NCBI GenBank assembly: GCA_964384255.1
Contig: CAYLKH010000067.1
Location: forward strand, 1-10,805
Length of the DNA stretch: 10,805 nt
Direction of reading: 5' to 3'
DNA from: SIG469 sp964384255
GTDB taxonomy: Bacteria; Bacillota; Clostridia; Oscillospirales; Oscillospiraceae
Positions 1-10,470 of the stretch are shown here, piece by piece. The first letter of the stretch is position 1; the number at the start of each line of letters is the position of its first letter. A program made the position numbers and the translations under genes. The notes under the pieces were generated by a model, which was not told the DNA's origin, did not search any database, and saw only the letters and a program-made list of their open reading frames with translations.

Positions 1-1
1 C

Positions 2-2221
<2,220 letters not shown>

Positions 2222-2235
2222 ATTCCCCACATTAT

Positions 2236-2241
2236 TTGGAG
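2236..2241 (+). promoter_or_regulatory. Ribosome binding site of pgeF, decides the start
   Basis: TTGGAG sits 6 nt before the ATG at 2248. A TTG at 2236 would extend the protein by four residues, but that codon is part of the Shine-Dalgarno itself and has no ribosome binding site of its own, so ATG 2248 is preferred. Confidence 0.75.
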
Positions 2242-2247
2242 TTTTCT

Positions 2248-3051
2248 ATGTCTTTTACGCTTTTATCACACAACGGTGTTCAATACCTGACCTGCGATGC
2301 CATAAGCGCTGTCCACGGTTTTTCCACCCGTCAGGGTGGCGTTTCCCATGGGTATCTCGGCTCCATGAACCTGAGCTACACCCGGGGCGACAGCTACGAC
2401 AACGTTTTTGAAAACCATCGCCGGTTCGCCGCTGCTCTGGGCTACCCCATGGACAGGCTGGTATCCACCCGCCAGGTCCACGGGGACGTTATCCGCATCC
2501 CTCAGGATAGTGACCGGGGCAAGGCCGCCCGGATGGAGCTGGACTATGAATGCGACGGCCTTATGACCGACCGTCCCGGCCTTCCTCTTATGGTTCTGAC
2601 CGCCGACTGCTGCCCCGTGCTGCTGTATGACCCGGTCAGGAAGGCTGCGGCTGCCGTCCACGCCGGTTGGCGGGGTACCGCCCTGGGCATCGCCGGAAAG
2701 GCTGCTGCCGAAATGGTTCGGGTCTATGGATGCAGTGTTGAAAACATCGTTGCCGCCATCGGCCCCTGCATAAGCAAATGCTGCTTTGAGACTGACAGGG
2801 ACGTTCCCGACGCTATGATAAACGCTCTTGGCAGCGATGCCGAAGCCTTTATCACCCGCTCCGGAGCAAAATTTCATGTGGACATCAAGGGCATCAATGC
2901 CCAGTTTCTCCGTCGTCAGGGCGTTACAAATATTCACATTTCTGACCAGTGTACCGCCTGCGACACCGACCAGTATTTTTCCCACCGGGTCATGGGCGAT
3001 AAGCGTGGGTCACTGGCCTCAGTCATTATGATTCCGGAGGACAACGGATGA
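2248..3051 (+). CDS. pgeF: YfiH/YlmD family purine nucleoside phosphorylase (multicopper-oxidase 'laccase domain' fold)
   Basis: The 267-residue protein belongs to the DUF152/YfiH/YlmD family. Members are cytoplasmic metal-dependent enzymes shown to phosphorolyse adenosine, inosine and methylthioadenosine and to deaminate adenosine; the E. coli member has also been linked to peptidoglycan precursor editing. Family motifs are all present: HGFSTRQGGVS (residues 23-33), QVHGDVI (76-82), the LTADCCPVLLYD block (117-128), AVHAGWRGT (136-144), IGPCISKCCFE, and near the C-terminus SDQCTACDTDQYFSHR. The metal ligands match His78, Cys121 and His138. Length is normal (E. coli 243, B. subtilis YlmD about 278). 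The gene follows secA after 26 nt with no terminator, and its TGA overlaps the next ATG as ATGA (3048-3051), so translation of the two is probably coupled. The family assignment is firm. Which reaction dominates in this organism is not visible from sequence. Confidence 0.93.
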   Translation: MSFTLLSHNGVQYLTCDAISAVHGFSTRQGGVSHGYLGSMNLSYTRGDSYDNVFENHRRFAAALGYPMDRLVSTRQVHGDVIRIPQDSDRGKAARMELDYECDGLMTDRPGLPLMVLTADCCPVLLYDPVRKAAAAVHAGWRGTALGIAGKAAAEMVRVYGCSVENIVAAIGPCISKCCFETDRDVPDAMINALGSDAEAFITRSGAKFHVDIKGINAQFLRRQGVTNIHISDQCTACDTDQYFSHRVMGDKRGSLASVIMIPEDNG

Positions 3052-4673
3052 AAAACCTTATACGCCTGATGGCTCTTGCCATGGCAATGCTTATTCTATG
3101 CTCATGCTCTGTTTTCAACGGAGCCATAACCTCCATAATCGAATCCACCCGGGACACCGAAGAAAGCACCCAGATTTCCGAAGAACCCTCAGAAGAATCC
3201 CCTCAGCCGGAAGAAGAGCTTTCATCCCGGGACGGCGGAGCCAACGACCAGTTTGGCGTTGCCTACGACCCAAACGGCAGCTTCAACCCCATTACCTCCC
3301 GCAACCGATACAATCAGGACATTATATACCTTATGTACGAAGGTCTGTTTGAGGTCAGCGCCGACTACACCGCCGAGCCGGTTTTATGCACCGGTTACGA
3401 GGTCAGCGACAGCCAGCTGGTCTACACCTTCAACATCCGTCAGGGGGTCAGCTTTCACAACGGTCAGACCATGACCGCCGACGATGTGGTCTATTCCCTC
3501 AACATGGCTTCCAACGCCGAATCCTCGGTCTATTCCTCCCGATTCCATTCCGTGGCCACCATCACCGCTCTGGATGACCACACCGTTCAGATCGTTCTGG
3601 GTTCGCCCTACGAGCAGCTTCCCCTGATACTGGACATCCCCATCATCCCCGAGGGCAGCATCGATTCTTCGGTCCCCTCCGGTACCGGGCCATATAAGCT
3701 CAGCGGCAGCGGCGACAGCATGACCCTGTTAAAGAACGAAAAATGGCGCAACAGCAGTCAACTCCCCTTCGACCAGATCTTCCTTTACAGCGCCGACAGC
3801 TCCGACAGCCTGAGAGACGATTTTGAAACCTCACGTATCGACCTTCTTAAGATCGACCCCACCGGAACGTCCAGCATCACCTTTCACAACGACTACGAGC
3901 TGTTCCAATATGGCACCAGCATTTTTCAATACGTCGGCTTCAACTACGACAGCGACGTTTTTTCCAACGAATATGCCCGCCGCGCGGTGTGCTACTGCAT
4001 CGACCGGGAGACTATTGTCCAGGACGCGTACAACGGCCGGGCCGTTGCTGCGGTGCTTCCCTGCCGGGAGGAATCCATCCTTTATGACGAAGCTCTCAGC
4101 CAGAAGCACAGCTATAACCTCACCCGGGTCAGGGAGCTTTATGACGAAGGTGGCTTCACCGCCCTGGACGATACGGGGCTTATGTATTTTGAAACCCCGG
4201 AATATATGCAGCCTCTGTCGGTGGATTTCATCGTCAATTCCGAAAACACCTATAAGGTCGCTTCTGCCGAGCATATAGCTCAGGTCATGAACGAAAACGG
4301 TTTTTCCGTCAATCTTCGCATCCTGACCTATGACGACTATATGACCGCCCTGAACACCGACGATTATGATATGTATCTGGCAGAGGTCAAGCTGACCGCA
4401 GATTTTGACCTGACCACCATCCTTACATATTATGGCAAGCTGAATTATGGCACGGTGACTTACGAAGACCTGAGCCTTTATATCAAGGGCGCTCTGGAAA
4501 ACAGCGGCGCAGCCCTTGACCTCTTCATTCTTATCTACGAACACGGCCTGATGGCTCCGGTCCTGTTTAAGGACCATGCGGTCATAGTCCCCCGGGGACT
4601 CATAACCAACATCTCCCCCACCATGGCCAACAGCTTTCACGGCATTACCGACTGGATAATCAATTTTGACTGA
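3048..4673 (+). CDS. OppA/DppA-type ABC transporter substrate-binding lipoprotein
   Basis: This 541-residue protein is an extracytoplasmic solute-binding protein of family 5 (SBP_bac_5), whose members bind peptides, nickel complexes or other solutes for an ABC importer. The N-terminus is a lipoprotein signal: basic MKNLIR, a hydrophobic stretch, then lipobox LCSC with lipidation at Cys20. An acidic, Ser/Glu-rich tether (about residues 34-62) leads to the folded part. Family hallmarks are YEGLF (97-101), YTFNIRQGVSFHNGQTMTADD (the conserved DGxxxTAxDV region, with FHNG for the usual FHDG), GTGPYKL (212-218), and the FNYDSDVFSNEYARRAVCY / IDRETIV block. Start ATG 3048 has GGAGG at 3036-3040, 7 nt upstream, inside the end of pgeF, and overlaps its stop. 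No permease or ATPase gene is adjacent in the window, so the partner transporter must be encoded elsewhere. The ligand cannot be told; the purine neighbours are only a weak hint. Confidence 0.92.
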   Translation: MKNLIRLMALAMAMLILCSCSVFNGAITSIIESTRDTEESTQISEEPSEESPQPEEELSSRDGGANDQFGVAYDPNGSFNPITSRNRYNQDIIYLMYEGLFEVSADYTAEPVLCTGYEVSDSQLVYTFNIRQGVSFHNGQTMTADDVVYSLNMASNAESSVYSSRFHSVATITALDDHTVQIVLGSPYEQLPLILDIPIIPEGSIDSSVPSGTGPYKLSGSGDSMTLLKNEKWRNSSQLPFDQIFLYSADSSDSLRDDFETSRIDLLKIDPTGTSSITFHNDYELFQYGTSIFQYVGFNYDSDVFSNEYARRAVCYCIDRETIVQDAYNGRAVAAVLPCREESILYDEALSQKHSYNLTRVRELYDEGGFTALDDTGLMYFETPEYMQPLSVDFIVNSENTYKVASAEHIAQVMNENGFSVNLRILTYDDYMTALNTDDYDMYLAEVKLTADFDLTTILTYYGKLNYGTVTYEDLSLYIKGALENSGAALDLFILIYEHGLMAPVLFKDHAVIVPRGLITNISPTMANSFHGITDWIINFD

Positions 4674-4680
4674 CATAAAC

Positions 4681-4706
4681 AATATCAGGGTTTGACCGAT
4701 ATTTTT
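4681..4706 (+). promoter_or_regulatory. Bulged hairpin with short T-run directly before the purL RBS
   Basis: AATATC-(A)-GG (4681-4689) pairs with CCGATATT (4696-4703) around a 6-nt loop, giving 8 base pairs and one bulged A. The stem runs into TTTTT (4702-4706), which abuts the GGAGG of purL. It could be a weak terminator or attenuator, an RNA processing/stability element between the lipoprotein gene and purL, or chance in a short A/T-rich gap. The A/T-rich lower stem makes it weak. Confidence 0.35.
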
Positions 4707-4711
4707 GGAGG
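4707..4711 (+). promoter_or_regulatory. Ribosome binding site of purL, decides the start
   Basis: GGAGG lies 5 nt before the ATG at 4717. The upstream in-frame TTG at 4705 overlaps this site and is therefore unlikely to be the start. Confidence 0.8.
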
Positions 4712-4716
4712 ATAAT

Positions 4717-7700
4717 ATGGATAAGGTTTACAGATGCTTTTCAGAAAAGAAAGAGGGCTTTCAGGTAGAAGCCCAGGGAGTGCTGCACCAGCTGAAAGAA
4801 AATCTGGGCATCGCCTCTCTGACCGGTCTGCGGCTGTTTAACCGCTATGATGCCCAGGGCATTGACGACAGCACATATCTGGCTGCCAGAAGCTCTGTTT
4901 TTTCCGAGTCTCAATGCGACACCTGCTACGACGAGACTTTGCCCGTTTCCGGATGTCGTATTCTGGCTGTTGAGGCTCTGCCCGGTCAGTACGACCAGCG
5001 GGCAGATTCCTGCGCCCAGTGTATCCAGCTCATGACCCGGGGGCGGAAGCCCGCCGTGTCAGCCGCCAGGATATACGCCCTTTACGGCAACCTTTCGGAC
5101 AGCGATATGGACTCCATCCGGGGCTACCTTATCAACCCCGTGGAGTGCCGCGAAGCTTCCATGGACAAGCCCGATACCCTTGTTGTGGAATATCCCGTTC
5201 CCGCCGACGTTGGGTCCATAGATGGCTTTATCTCCATGGACGAAGCCGGGCTGAACTCCATGCTGGCGGATTATGGCCTTGCCATGGACCTTAACGACCT
5301 CAAATTCATGCAGGAGCATTTCAAAACCGTTGAAAACCGTGACCCCACCGTTACGGAACTGCGACTGGTGGACACCTACTGGTCTGACCATTGCCGCCAC
5401 ACCACCTTTGCCACCCATATCGACAGCATCGTTATAGAAGACGAAGAGGTAGAATCCGCCTTCCGCAAATATATCGAATCCAACGAAGCCGTATATGGCC
5501 ATAAGGCCGGGGAACGTCCCGTGACCCTTATGAACATCGCCACCATGGGCATGAAGGCCCTTAAAAAGGCCGGGCTTATACCCATGCTGGACGAAAGCGA
5601 AGAGATAAACGCCTGCTCGGTCCATGTTGATGCCACCATCAACGGCCAGAAGCAGGACTGGCTTTTGATGTTCAAAAACGAAACTCACAACCATCCCACC
5701 GAGATCGAGCCTTTCGGCGGAGCCGCCACCTGCATCGGCGGCGCTGTCCGGGATCCTCTTTCCGGCAGAAGCTATGTTTATCAGGCCATGCGCGTGACCG
5801 GCGCCGGGGATCCCACAGTCCCCATGAGCGAGACTCTTCCCGGCAAGCTTCCTCAGAAAAAGCTTACCACCACCGCCGCCGCCGGCTATTCCTCCTATGG
5901 CAACCAGCTGGGCCTTGCCACCGGTCTGGTCCACGAGGTCTACCACCCGGGCTATGTGGCAAAGCGTATGGAGGTTGGCGCTGTGGTGGGCGCCGCCCCT
6001 GCCGAAAACGTTATCCGTGAGCGCCCGGAGCCTGGGGACATAGTAGTTCTGCTGGGGGGCAAAACCGGCCGTGACGGCTGCGGCGGCGCTACCGGTTCGT
6101 CCAAGACCCACACCACGGCTTCCCTGTCCACCTGTGCCGCCGAGGTTCAGAAGGGCAACGCTCCCGAAGAACGGAAGATCCAGCGTCTGTTCCGGGATCC
6201 TCAGGTATCCCGGATGATACGCCGCTGCAACGACTTTGGCGCAGGCGGCGTATCCGTCGCCATCGGCGAGCTGGCTGACGGTCTGCGGATCGATCTGGAC
6301 GCCGTTCCCAAAAAATACGAGGGGCTTGACGGCACCGAGCTGGCCATTTCCGAATCTCAGGAACGTATGGCTGTTGTCATCCGCAGTTCAGATAAAGAAC
6401 GCTTCTTCGCCGCCGCCCTGAGAGAAAATCTCGAAGCCACTGTTGTGGCCACCGTTACCGACGATGCCCGCATGACCATGACATGGTGGGGCAAGACCAT
6501 TGTGGACCTGTCCCGGGACTTCCTTTCTTCCAACGGGGCTGACCGCCACACTCAGGTCAGGGTCCCGAAAATGGAAAAATATGCCGCCGAATATTCCGGC
6601 GATACTCCCACCGAAAAGCTGAAAAACCTGCTTTCCTCACTAAAAGGCTGCTCACAGCGGGGCCTTATCCAGCGGTTCGACAGTTCTATCGGCGCAGGCA
6701 GCGTACTGATGCCCTTTGGGGGCAAAACTCAGCTGACCGAAACTCAGGTCATGGCTGCCCTGCTTCCTGCGGAGGGCGCCGAGACCTGCTCGGTAATGAC
6801 CTTTGGCTTCGACCCCAATGTAAGCTCCGTGAACCCCTTTGACGGCGCAAGGCAGGCTGTTGTGTCCTCCATCTCCAAGCTGGTGGCCGCCGGTGCCGAT
6901 GCCAAAAACGTTTATCTTTCCTTCCAGGAATACTTTGAAAAGCTGGGCAGCGACCCCGCCCGCTGGGGCAAGCCCTTTGCGGCGCTGCTGGGCGCGCTGG
7001 ATGCTCAGCTGGGGCTTAAGGCCGCTTCCATCGGCGGCAAGGACTCCATGTCCGGGTCCTTTATGGATATGGATGTTCCCCCCACTCTGATCTCCTTCGC
7101 CATCGCTCCCGAAGAGGCAAAGAACGTAATTTCTCCCGAATTCAAGGCTGCCGGGAACCCGGTCTGTCTGTTTGAAAACCGCGACATTTCCGATTATGGC
7201 AAAACTCTTGAGCTGTGGGACCGCTTTACCGGGCTTGTCCGCAGCGGAACCGTGCTTTCCGGCTGGGCCCTGGGCGAAGGCTGCGCCGCCGAAGGCATAT
7301 TCAAAATGGCTCTGGGCAACAATATCGGCTTTAGCTCCTGCCCGGGTGCTGACCTCTTTACCGCTTCCTGCGGCAGTCTCATAGCCGAGTGTACCGAAGT
7401 TCCTGACGGCGCCGTTGTGCTGGGCTATACCACCGGCGACCCCACAATCGATCTGGGCGACGGCCCCGTTTCTCTTGCTGAGCTGAAACTCATCTGGGAT
7501 GCCAGGCTCGAACCTGTATTCCCCACTGTTGCCGGAACATCTCAGACCGTGGAGCCTATATCCTCCACCAGGTCCCTTGTTTCATCCCCCAAAATCGGTA
7601 TCGCTTCCCCACTTGCTGTTATTCCCGTTTTCCCCGGCACCAACTGCGAATACGATACCGCCCGGGCTGTTGAGCGTGCTGGCGGCAGGGCCGAGATAGT

Positions 7701-8403
7701 CGTTATCCGCAACCTCAGCCCCCAGACTCTGGAAGACAGCGTCATCCAGCTGAAAGCCGCTATCGACCGCAGCCAGATGATAATAATACCCGGCGGCTTC
7801 TCCGGCGGCGACGAGCCTGACGGCAGCGGCAAATTCATCGCCTCCTTCTTCCGCAATGCCGCCCTCAAGGACGCTGTCCACGACCTTTTGAAAAAGCGCG
7901 ACGGCCTTATGCTGGGCATATGCAACGGTTTCCAGGCCCTTGTGAAGCTGGGTCTTGTCCCCTATGGTGAGATCAGGGACGACCTGACCGACTGCCCCAC
8001 CCTTACATACAACCTTATCGGTCGGCACCAGTCCGGATGCGTCACCACCAGAATATGCTCCACCATGTCTCCGTGGCTGTCTGACTGTCAGGTTGGCCAG
8101 CTGCACACTATCCCCATTTCTCACGGTGAAGGCCGGTTTGTAGCAAGTCAGGCCGACCTTGATGCCATGATAGCCGGCGGCCAGATAGCCACCCAGTACA
8201 CCGACCTTACCGGTCAGCCCACCATGGATATCAACTATAACCCCAACGGCTCCGTTCTGGCCATCGAGGGCATAACCTCCCCCGACGGGCGTGTCTTAGG
8301 CAAAATGGGTCACAGCGAACGCCGGGGCGCTCACGTGGGCAAAAACATCTATGGCGACAAGCATCAGCCCATTTTCGAATCAGGGGTCAAATACTTCAAA
8401 TAA
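4717..8403 (+). CDS. purL: Phosphoribosylformylglycinamidine synthase, single-chain (clade II)
   Basis: PurL converts FGAR, glutamine and ATP to FGAM, the fourth step of de novo purine synthesis. This 1228-residue protein fuses the PurS-like, synthetase and glutaminase parts that many Bacilli encode as separate purS, purL and purQ. Domains in order: N-terminal PurS-like region (about 1-150), linker with DTYWSDHCRHTTF (219-231), first synthetase half with the nucleotide-binding FKNETHNHPTEIEPFGG (319-335), second synthetase half with ASIGGKDSMSGSF, and a class I glutamine amidotransferase domain from about 966 (VIPVFPGTNCEYDTARA). The glutaminase triad is Cys1069 (LGICNGFQ), His1199 and Glu1201 (MGHSERRG), matching the C...HxE arrangement of Salmonella PurL. 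IIIPGGFSGGDEPDGSGKF is typical of the long Clostridia/Streptococcus form. Nothing key is missing. It is the last gene of its unit, followed by a strong terminator. No purine operator or riboswitch was recognised in the 43-nt upstream gap. Confidence 0.97.
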   Translation: MDKVYRCFSEKKEGFQVEAQGVLHQLKENLGIASLTGLRLFNRYDAQGIDDSTYLAARSSVFSESQCDTCYDETLPVSGCRILAVEALPGQYDQRADSCAQCIQLMTRGRKPAVSAARIYALYGNLSDSDMDSIRGYLINPVECREASMDKPDTLVVEYPVPADVGSIDGFISMDEAGLNSMLADYGLAMDLNDLKFMQEHFKTVENRDPTVTELRLVDTYWSDHCRHTTFATHIDSIVIEDEEVESAFRKYIESNEAVYGHKAGERPVTLMNIATMGMKALKKAGLIPMLDESEEINACSVHVDATINGQKQDWLLMFKNETHNHPTEIEPFGGAATCIGGAVRDPLSGRSYVYQAMRVTGAGDPTVPMSETLPGKLPQKKLTTTAAAGYSSYGNQLGLATGLVHEVYHPGYVAKRMEVGAVVGAAPAENVIRERPEPGDIVVLLGGKTGRDGCGGATGSSKTHTTASLSTCAAEVQKGNAPEERKIQRLFRDPQVSRMIRRCNDFGAGGVSVAIGELADGLRIDLDAVPKKYEGLDGTELAISESQERMAVVIRSSDKERFFAAALRENLEATVVATVTDDARMTMTWWGKTIVDLSRDFLSSNGADRHTQVRVPKMEKYAAEYSGDTPTEKLKNLLSSLKGCSQRGLIQRFDSSIGAGSVLMPFGGKTQLTETQVMAALLPAEGAETCSVMTFGFDPNVSSVNPFDGARQAVVSSISKLVAAGADAKNVYLSFQEYFEKLGSDPARWGKPFAALLGALDAQLGLKAASIGGKDSMSGSFMDMDVPPTLISFAIAPEEAKNVISPEFKAAGNPVCLFENRDISDYGKTLELWDRFTGLVRSGTVLSGWALGEGCAAEGIFKMALGNNIGFSSCPGADLFTASCGSLIAECTEVPDGAVVLGYTTGDPTIDLGDGPVSLAELKLIWDARLEPVFPTVAGTSQTVEPISSTRSLVSSPKIGIASPLAVIPVFPGTNCEYDTARAVERAGGRAEIVVIRNLSPQTLEDSVIQLKAAIDRSQMIIIPGGFSGGDEPDGSGKFIASFFRNAALKDAVHDLLKKRDGLMLGICNGFQALVKLGLVPYGEIRDDLTDCPTLTYNLIGRHQSGCVTTRICSTMSPWLSDCQVGQLHTIPISHGEGRFVASQADLDAMIAGGQIATQYTDLTGQPTMDINYNPNGSVLAIEGITSPDGRVLGKMGHSERRGAHVGKNIYGDKHQPIFESGVKYFK

Positions 8404-8410
8404 TCCCCCA

Positions 8411-8445
8411 ACTGGTCGGTGATCCTTCCCACCGGCCAGTTTTTT
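8411..8445 (+). terminator. Rho-independent terminator of the secA-purL unit
   Basis: ACTGGTCGGTG (8411-8421) pairs with CACCGGCCAGT (8430-8440): an 11-bp stem with a single G-U wobble and an 8-nt loop. The T-run at 8440-8445 follows directly. It starts 7 nt after the purL stop codon. This is the only strong intrinsic terminator seen after the genes in the window. Confidence 0.93.
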
Positions 8446-8462
8446 CATTATGGAGGGAACTA

Positions 8463-8493
8463 TTGCCCCTTACTTTACGTCAGATAATAATAT
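8463..8493 (+). promoter_or_regulatory. Possible sigma-70-type promoter for the downstream lipoprotein gene
   Basis: TTGCCC (8463-8468) is followed after 16 nt by TAATAA (8485-8490), with TAATAT overlapping at 8488-8493. This is the most A/T-rich patch of the 151-nt gap after the terminator, and a promoter is expected here because transcription from purL should end at 8445. Both boxes are imperfect, so this is a weak call. The rest of the leader (8494-8583) shows only a CTGATCAG palindrome at 8503-8510. Confidence 0.3.
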
Positions 8494-8596
8494 AAGGTAT
8501 CACTGATCAGGCAGTATCTAAAAGAACTCCCTTTCCGACTTTCAAAGGTACCCGACGAACAGATCAGCGATAACCCCAATAACAGGAGGTAGTACC

Positions 8597-10453
8597 ATGG
8601 TCAAAAAACTTCTCATCCTTTTGACAGCTCTGGTCATGTGCCTTTCGGGCTGCAAAAGCTCAGTCCCACCCGCCGCCGAACCAGAGATATCCGCCAGCGC
8701 CGCCGAAGGCTGGCAGCCATATTACACCGGCGGGGAAAGAAGCTGGGATCTGGAATACCCCTGGGCAAATCTCAGCACCCAGACCCACAGCTTTGATCAG
8801 GATCAGGGTCTTGACGCCTACTTCGCCATGAGCGGTATGGAGTCAGAGAGCGATTACGGCGGCTGCTATATTAACAACAGCGGCACATTGACAGTTTTAA
8901 TAACCGACCCTACCATGGAACGGGCGGAGTATTACGCCGGTCTTTGCGACGTGGGGTTCTGGATAATCGAGGCCCAGTATACCTATGCTGAGCTGCAAGC
9001 CGCCAGGGACAACGCCTGGGACCTTATATCGTCGTGGCTTACCGAGAATCCTCAGGTGGCCCTGACCCTCAACAGCGCCGGTATCCGCGAAACCGACAAC
9101 CGGGTCGAGATTCACCTGTCCGGCAGTGACCGGGCGGCGCTGGAAAGCTCACTGGACCTGCCGGATTGCGTTTATCTTGACGTTTATGAAACCGCGTCCA
9201 TGGCCGACCGGGGCGAGATACCTTACGAGCCGGTCAGCCGGTGGAGCAGCGGCGATATCAGCATCTACCTTGACCAGAGCAGCTTCCCTCCCGGGGTGGA
9301 AAACATCAACATCACTCTTGAAAACCGCAGCGAAGGCAGTCTGCTATACGGCAAAAGCTTTTCTATCGACAAATACGTGGACGGCCAGTGGGTCAGCGCC
9401 AGCGGCGATCTGGTCTTCACCGCCGAAGGCTATACTCTGGACAGCTATGACAAGCGCACTTTCAGCATCAGCACATCTCAGCTCCCCGGCTCCCTGGGGG
9501 TGGGCCTTTACCGGCTGACCGGCTCCACCCTGCGATACACCACCGGCAGCGACGCAGGCTACGGCTCCGATTATGAAGACCTGGGCAGCTACGTTCTTGA
9601 ATTCGCAGTAACTGATGACGCTCCCGCCGCCCCCGATGCCGTGGATACCACCACGACCAGCGCCACAGACAAAGAAGACTGGCAATGGTATACCACATGG
9701 GATATGATCGACGATGCCACCGGCATTCCTTCCGCCACCATGACGCTTGATGGTCCATATTTCGCCCATATCACCAGCAACGGCAGCTGGATGACTGACG
9801 ACAATGGTGACGAGATATATGTGGACATTTACGACCGCAGCACCGGAAATAAGCTGACAGCCCAAAGCCTGACCTTCAACGGGGATATTTACGAAGATAT
9901 TATGACCGACCGGGACGGCCACCTGTTTATTCAGGCCGCCGACGATGTATATTGCGTTTCCGTCGAGGCCGGTAAGGTTAACATAACTTCTGGCGCTCAG
10001 TATCCTGACGCAGATATCCCCTATGGACCAATCAGCGCTGACAGCGCATTAGACGGCGAAATATCCGCCAGAATGAGCCAAGAATATTATAGCGTCGATT
10101 CCGAAGAGGTTACCATAATACTTACCAACGCCACCGACACGGAAATGACCATCCAATACACCGACAACAACTGGGGCCTATATCGCCTACGGGACGGATA
10201 TTTTGAAAACTGCTGGCGGCAGTCGACGGACATAACCGAGCAGATAACGCCGGAGCAGAAGCTCATAACCATAGCTCCCGGGGAAAGCCAGGAGTTCGAC
10301 ATTTCTCTTGACAGTTGGACATATGACAGCGACGATGGCGAGATCGACCTCGACCGCGGGCTGTATCAGGTGATTTTTTCCCAGTTCACCGCATCGACAG
10401 TGGGCGAGGACCGGAGCTTTTGCCTGACCCTTGAATTTGCGCTGGATGGCTGA
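8597..10453 (+). CDS. Modular extracytoplasmic lipoprotein of unknown function with two Ig-like domains
   Basis: I do not recognise a named gene. The 618-residue product has a lipoprotein signal (MVKKLLILLTALVM, lipobox LSGC, Cys19) and should be anchored on the outer face of the membrane. Residues about 65-200 contain GGCYINNSGTLTVLITD (88-104), YTYAELQAARD (from 128) and NRVEIHLSGSDRAALES, a pattern like the prodomain of alpha-lytic-type serine proteases (inference). Residues about 220-340 and 486-618 resemble each other: a beta strand, I-x-ITLxN, an aromatic-rich strand ending in 'DG(Q/Y)', then GLYR/GLYQ and a closing LEF strand, as in bacterial Ig-like domains. An Ala/Pro/Thr-rich linker (about 340-360) and a beta-rich section with DRDGHLFIQAADDVYCVSVE lie between them. 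No protease triad is apparent. Start ATG 8597 has AGGAGG at 8584-8589, 7 nt upstream. The gene stands alone between a terminator and a repeat-filled gap. Confidence 0.85.
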   Translation: MVKKLLILLTALVMCLSGCKSSVPPAAEPEISASAAEGWQPYYTGGERSWDLEYPWANLSTQTHSFDQDQGLDAYFAMSGMESESDYGGCYINNSGTLTVLITDPTMERAEYYAGLCDVGFWIIEAQYTYAELQAARDNAWDLISSWLTENPQVALTLNSAGIRETDNRVEIHLSGSDRAALESSLDLPDCVYLDVYETASMADRGEIPYEPVSRWSSGDISIYLDQSSFPPGVENINITLENRSEGSLLYGKSFSIDKYVDGQWVSASGDLVFTAEGYTLDSYDKRTFSISTSQLPGSLGVGLYRLTGSTLRYTTGSDAGYGSDYEDLGSYVLEFAVTDDAPAAPDAVDTTTTSATDKEDWQWYTTWDMIDDATGIPSATMTLDGPYFAHITSNGSWMTDDNGDEIYVDIYDRSTGNKLTAQSLTFNGDIYEDIMTDRDGHLFIQAADDVYCVSVEAGKVNITSGAQYPDADIPYGPISADSALDGEISARMSQEYYSVDSEEVTIILTNATDTEMTIQYTDNNWGLYRLRDGYFENCWRQSTDITEQITPEQKLITIAPGESQEFDISLDSWTYDSDDGEIDLDRGLYQVIFSQFTASTVGEDRSFCLTLEFALDG

Positions 10454-10470
10454 AAACGCAGCGATCTCGT

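Noticed and set aside
3831..4682. Open frame of 283 codons on the minus strand opposite the binding-protein gene
   Set aside because: It is antisense to a clear SBP_bac_5 coding sequence and its translation resembles no protein family. Same explanation for the 239-codon minus frame at 2266-2985 and the 192-codon one at 9344-9922.
4674..4716. Purine riboswitch or PurR operator before purL
   Set aside because: The 43-nt gap is too short for a purine riboswitch aptamer, and no CGAA-type PurBox pair was seen.
5059..6111. Long open frame (350 codons) on the minus strand inside purL
   Set aside because: It lies wholly within the strongly supported PurL reading frame, has a low-complexity Gly/Ala/Val-rich composition and no ribosome binding site. 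It is a by-product of C-ending codon use on the + strand.
8450..8506. 18-codon open frame after the purL terminator as a leader peptide
   Set aside because: No ribosome binding site precedes it (TTTTTCATT), it starts right after the terminator T-run, and its sequence has no runs of regulatory codons.
8503..8510. CTGATCAG palindrome in the lipoprotein leader as an operator
   Set aside because: An 8-bp perfect palindrome without extension or a second copy is not enough; it is only noted in the promoter entry.
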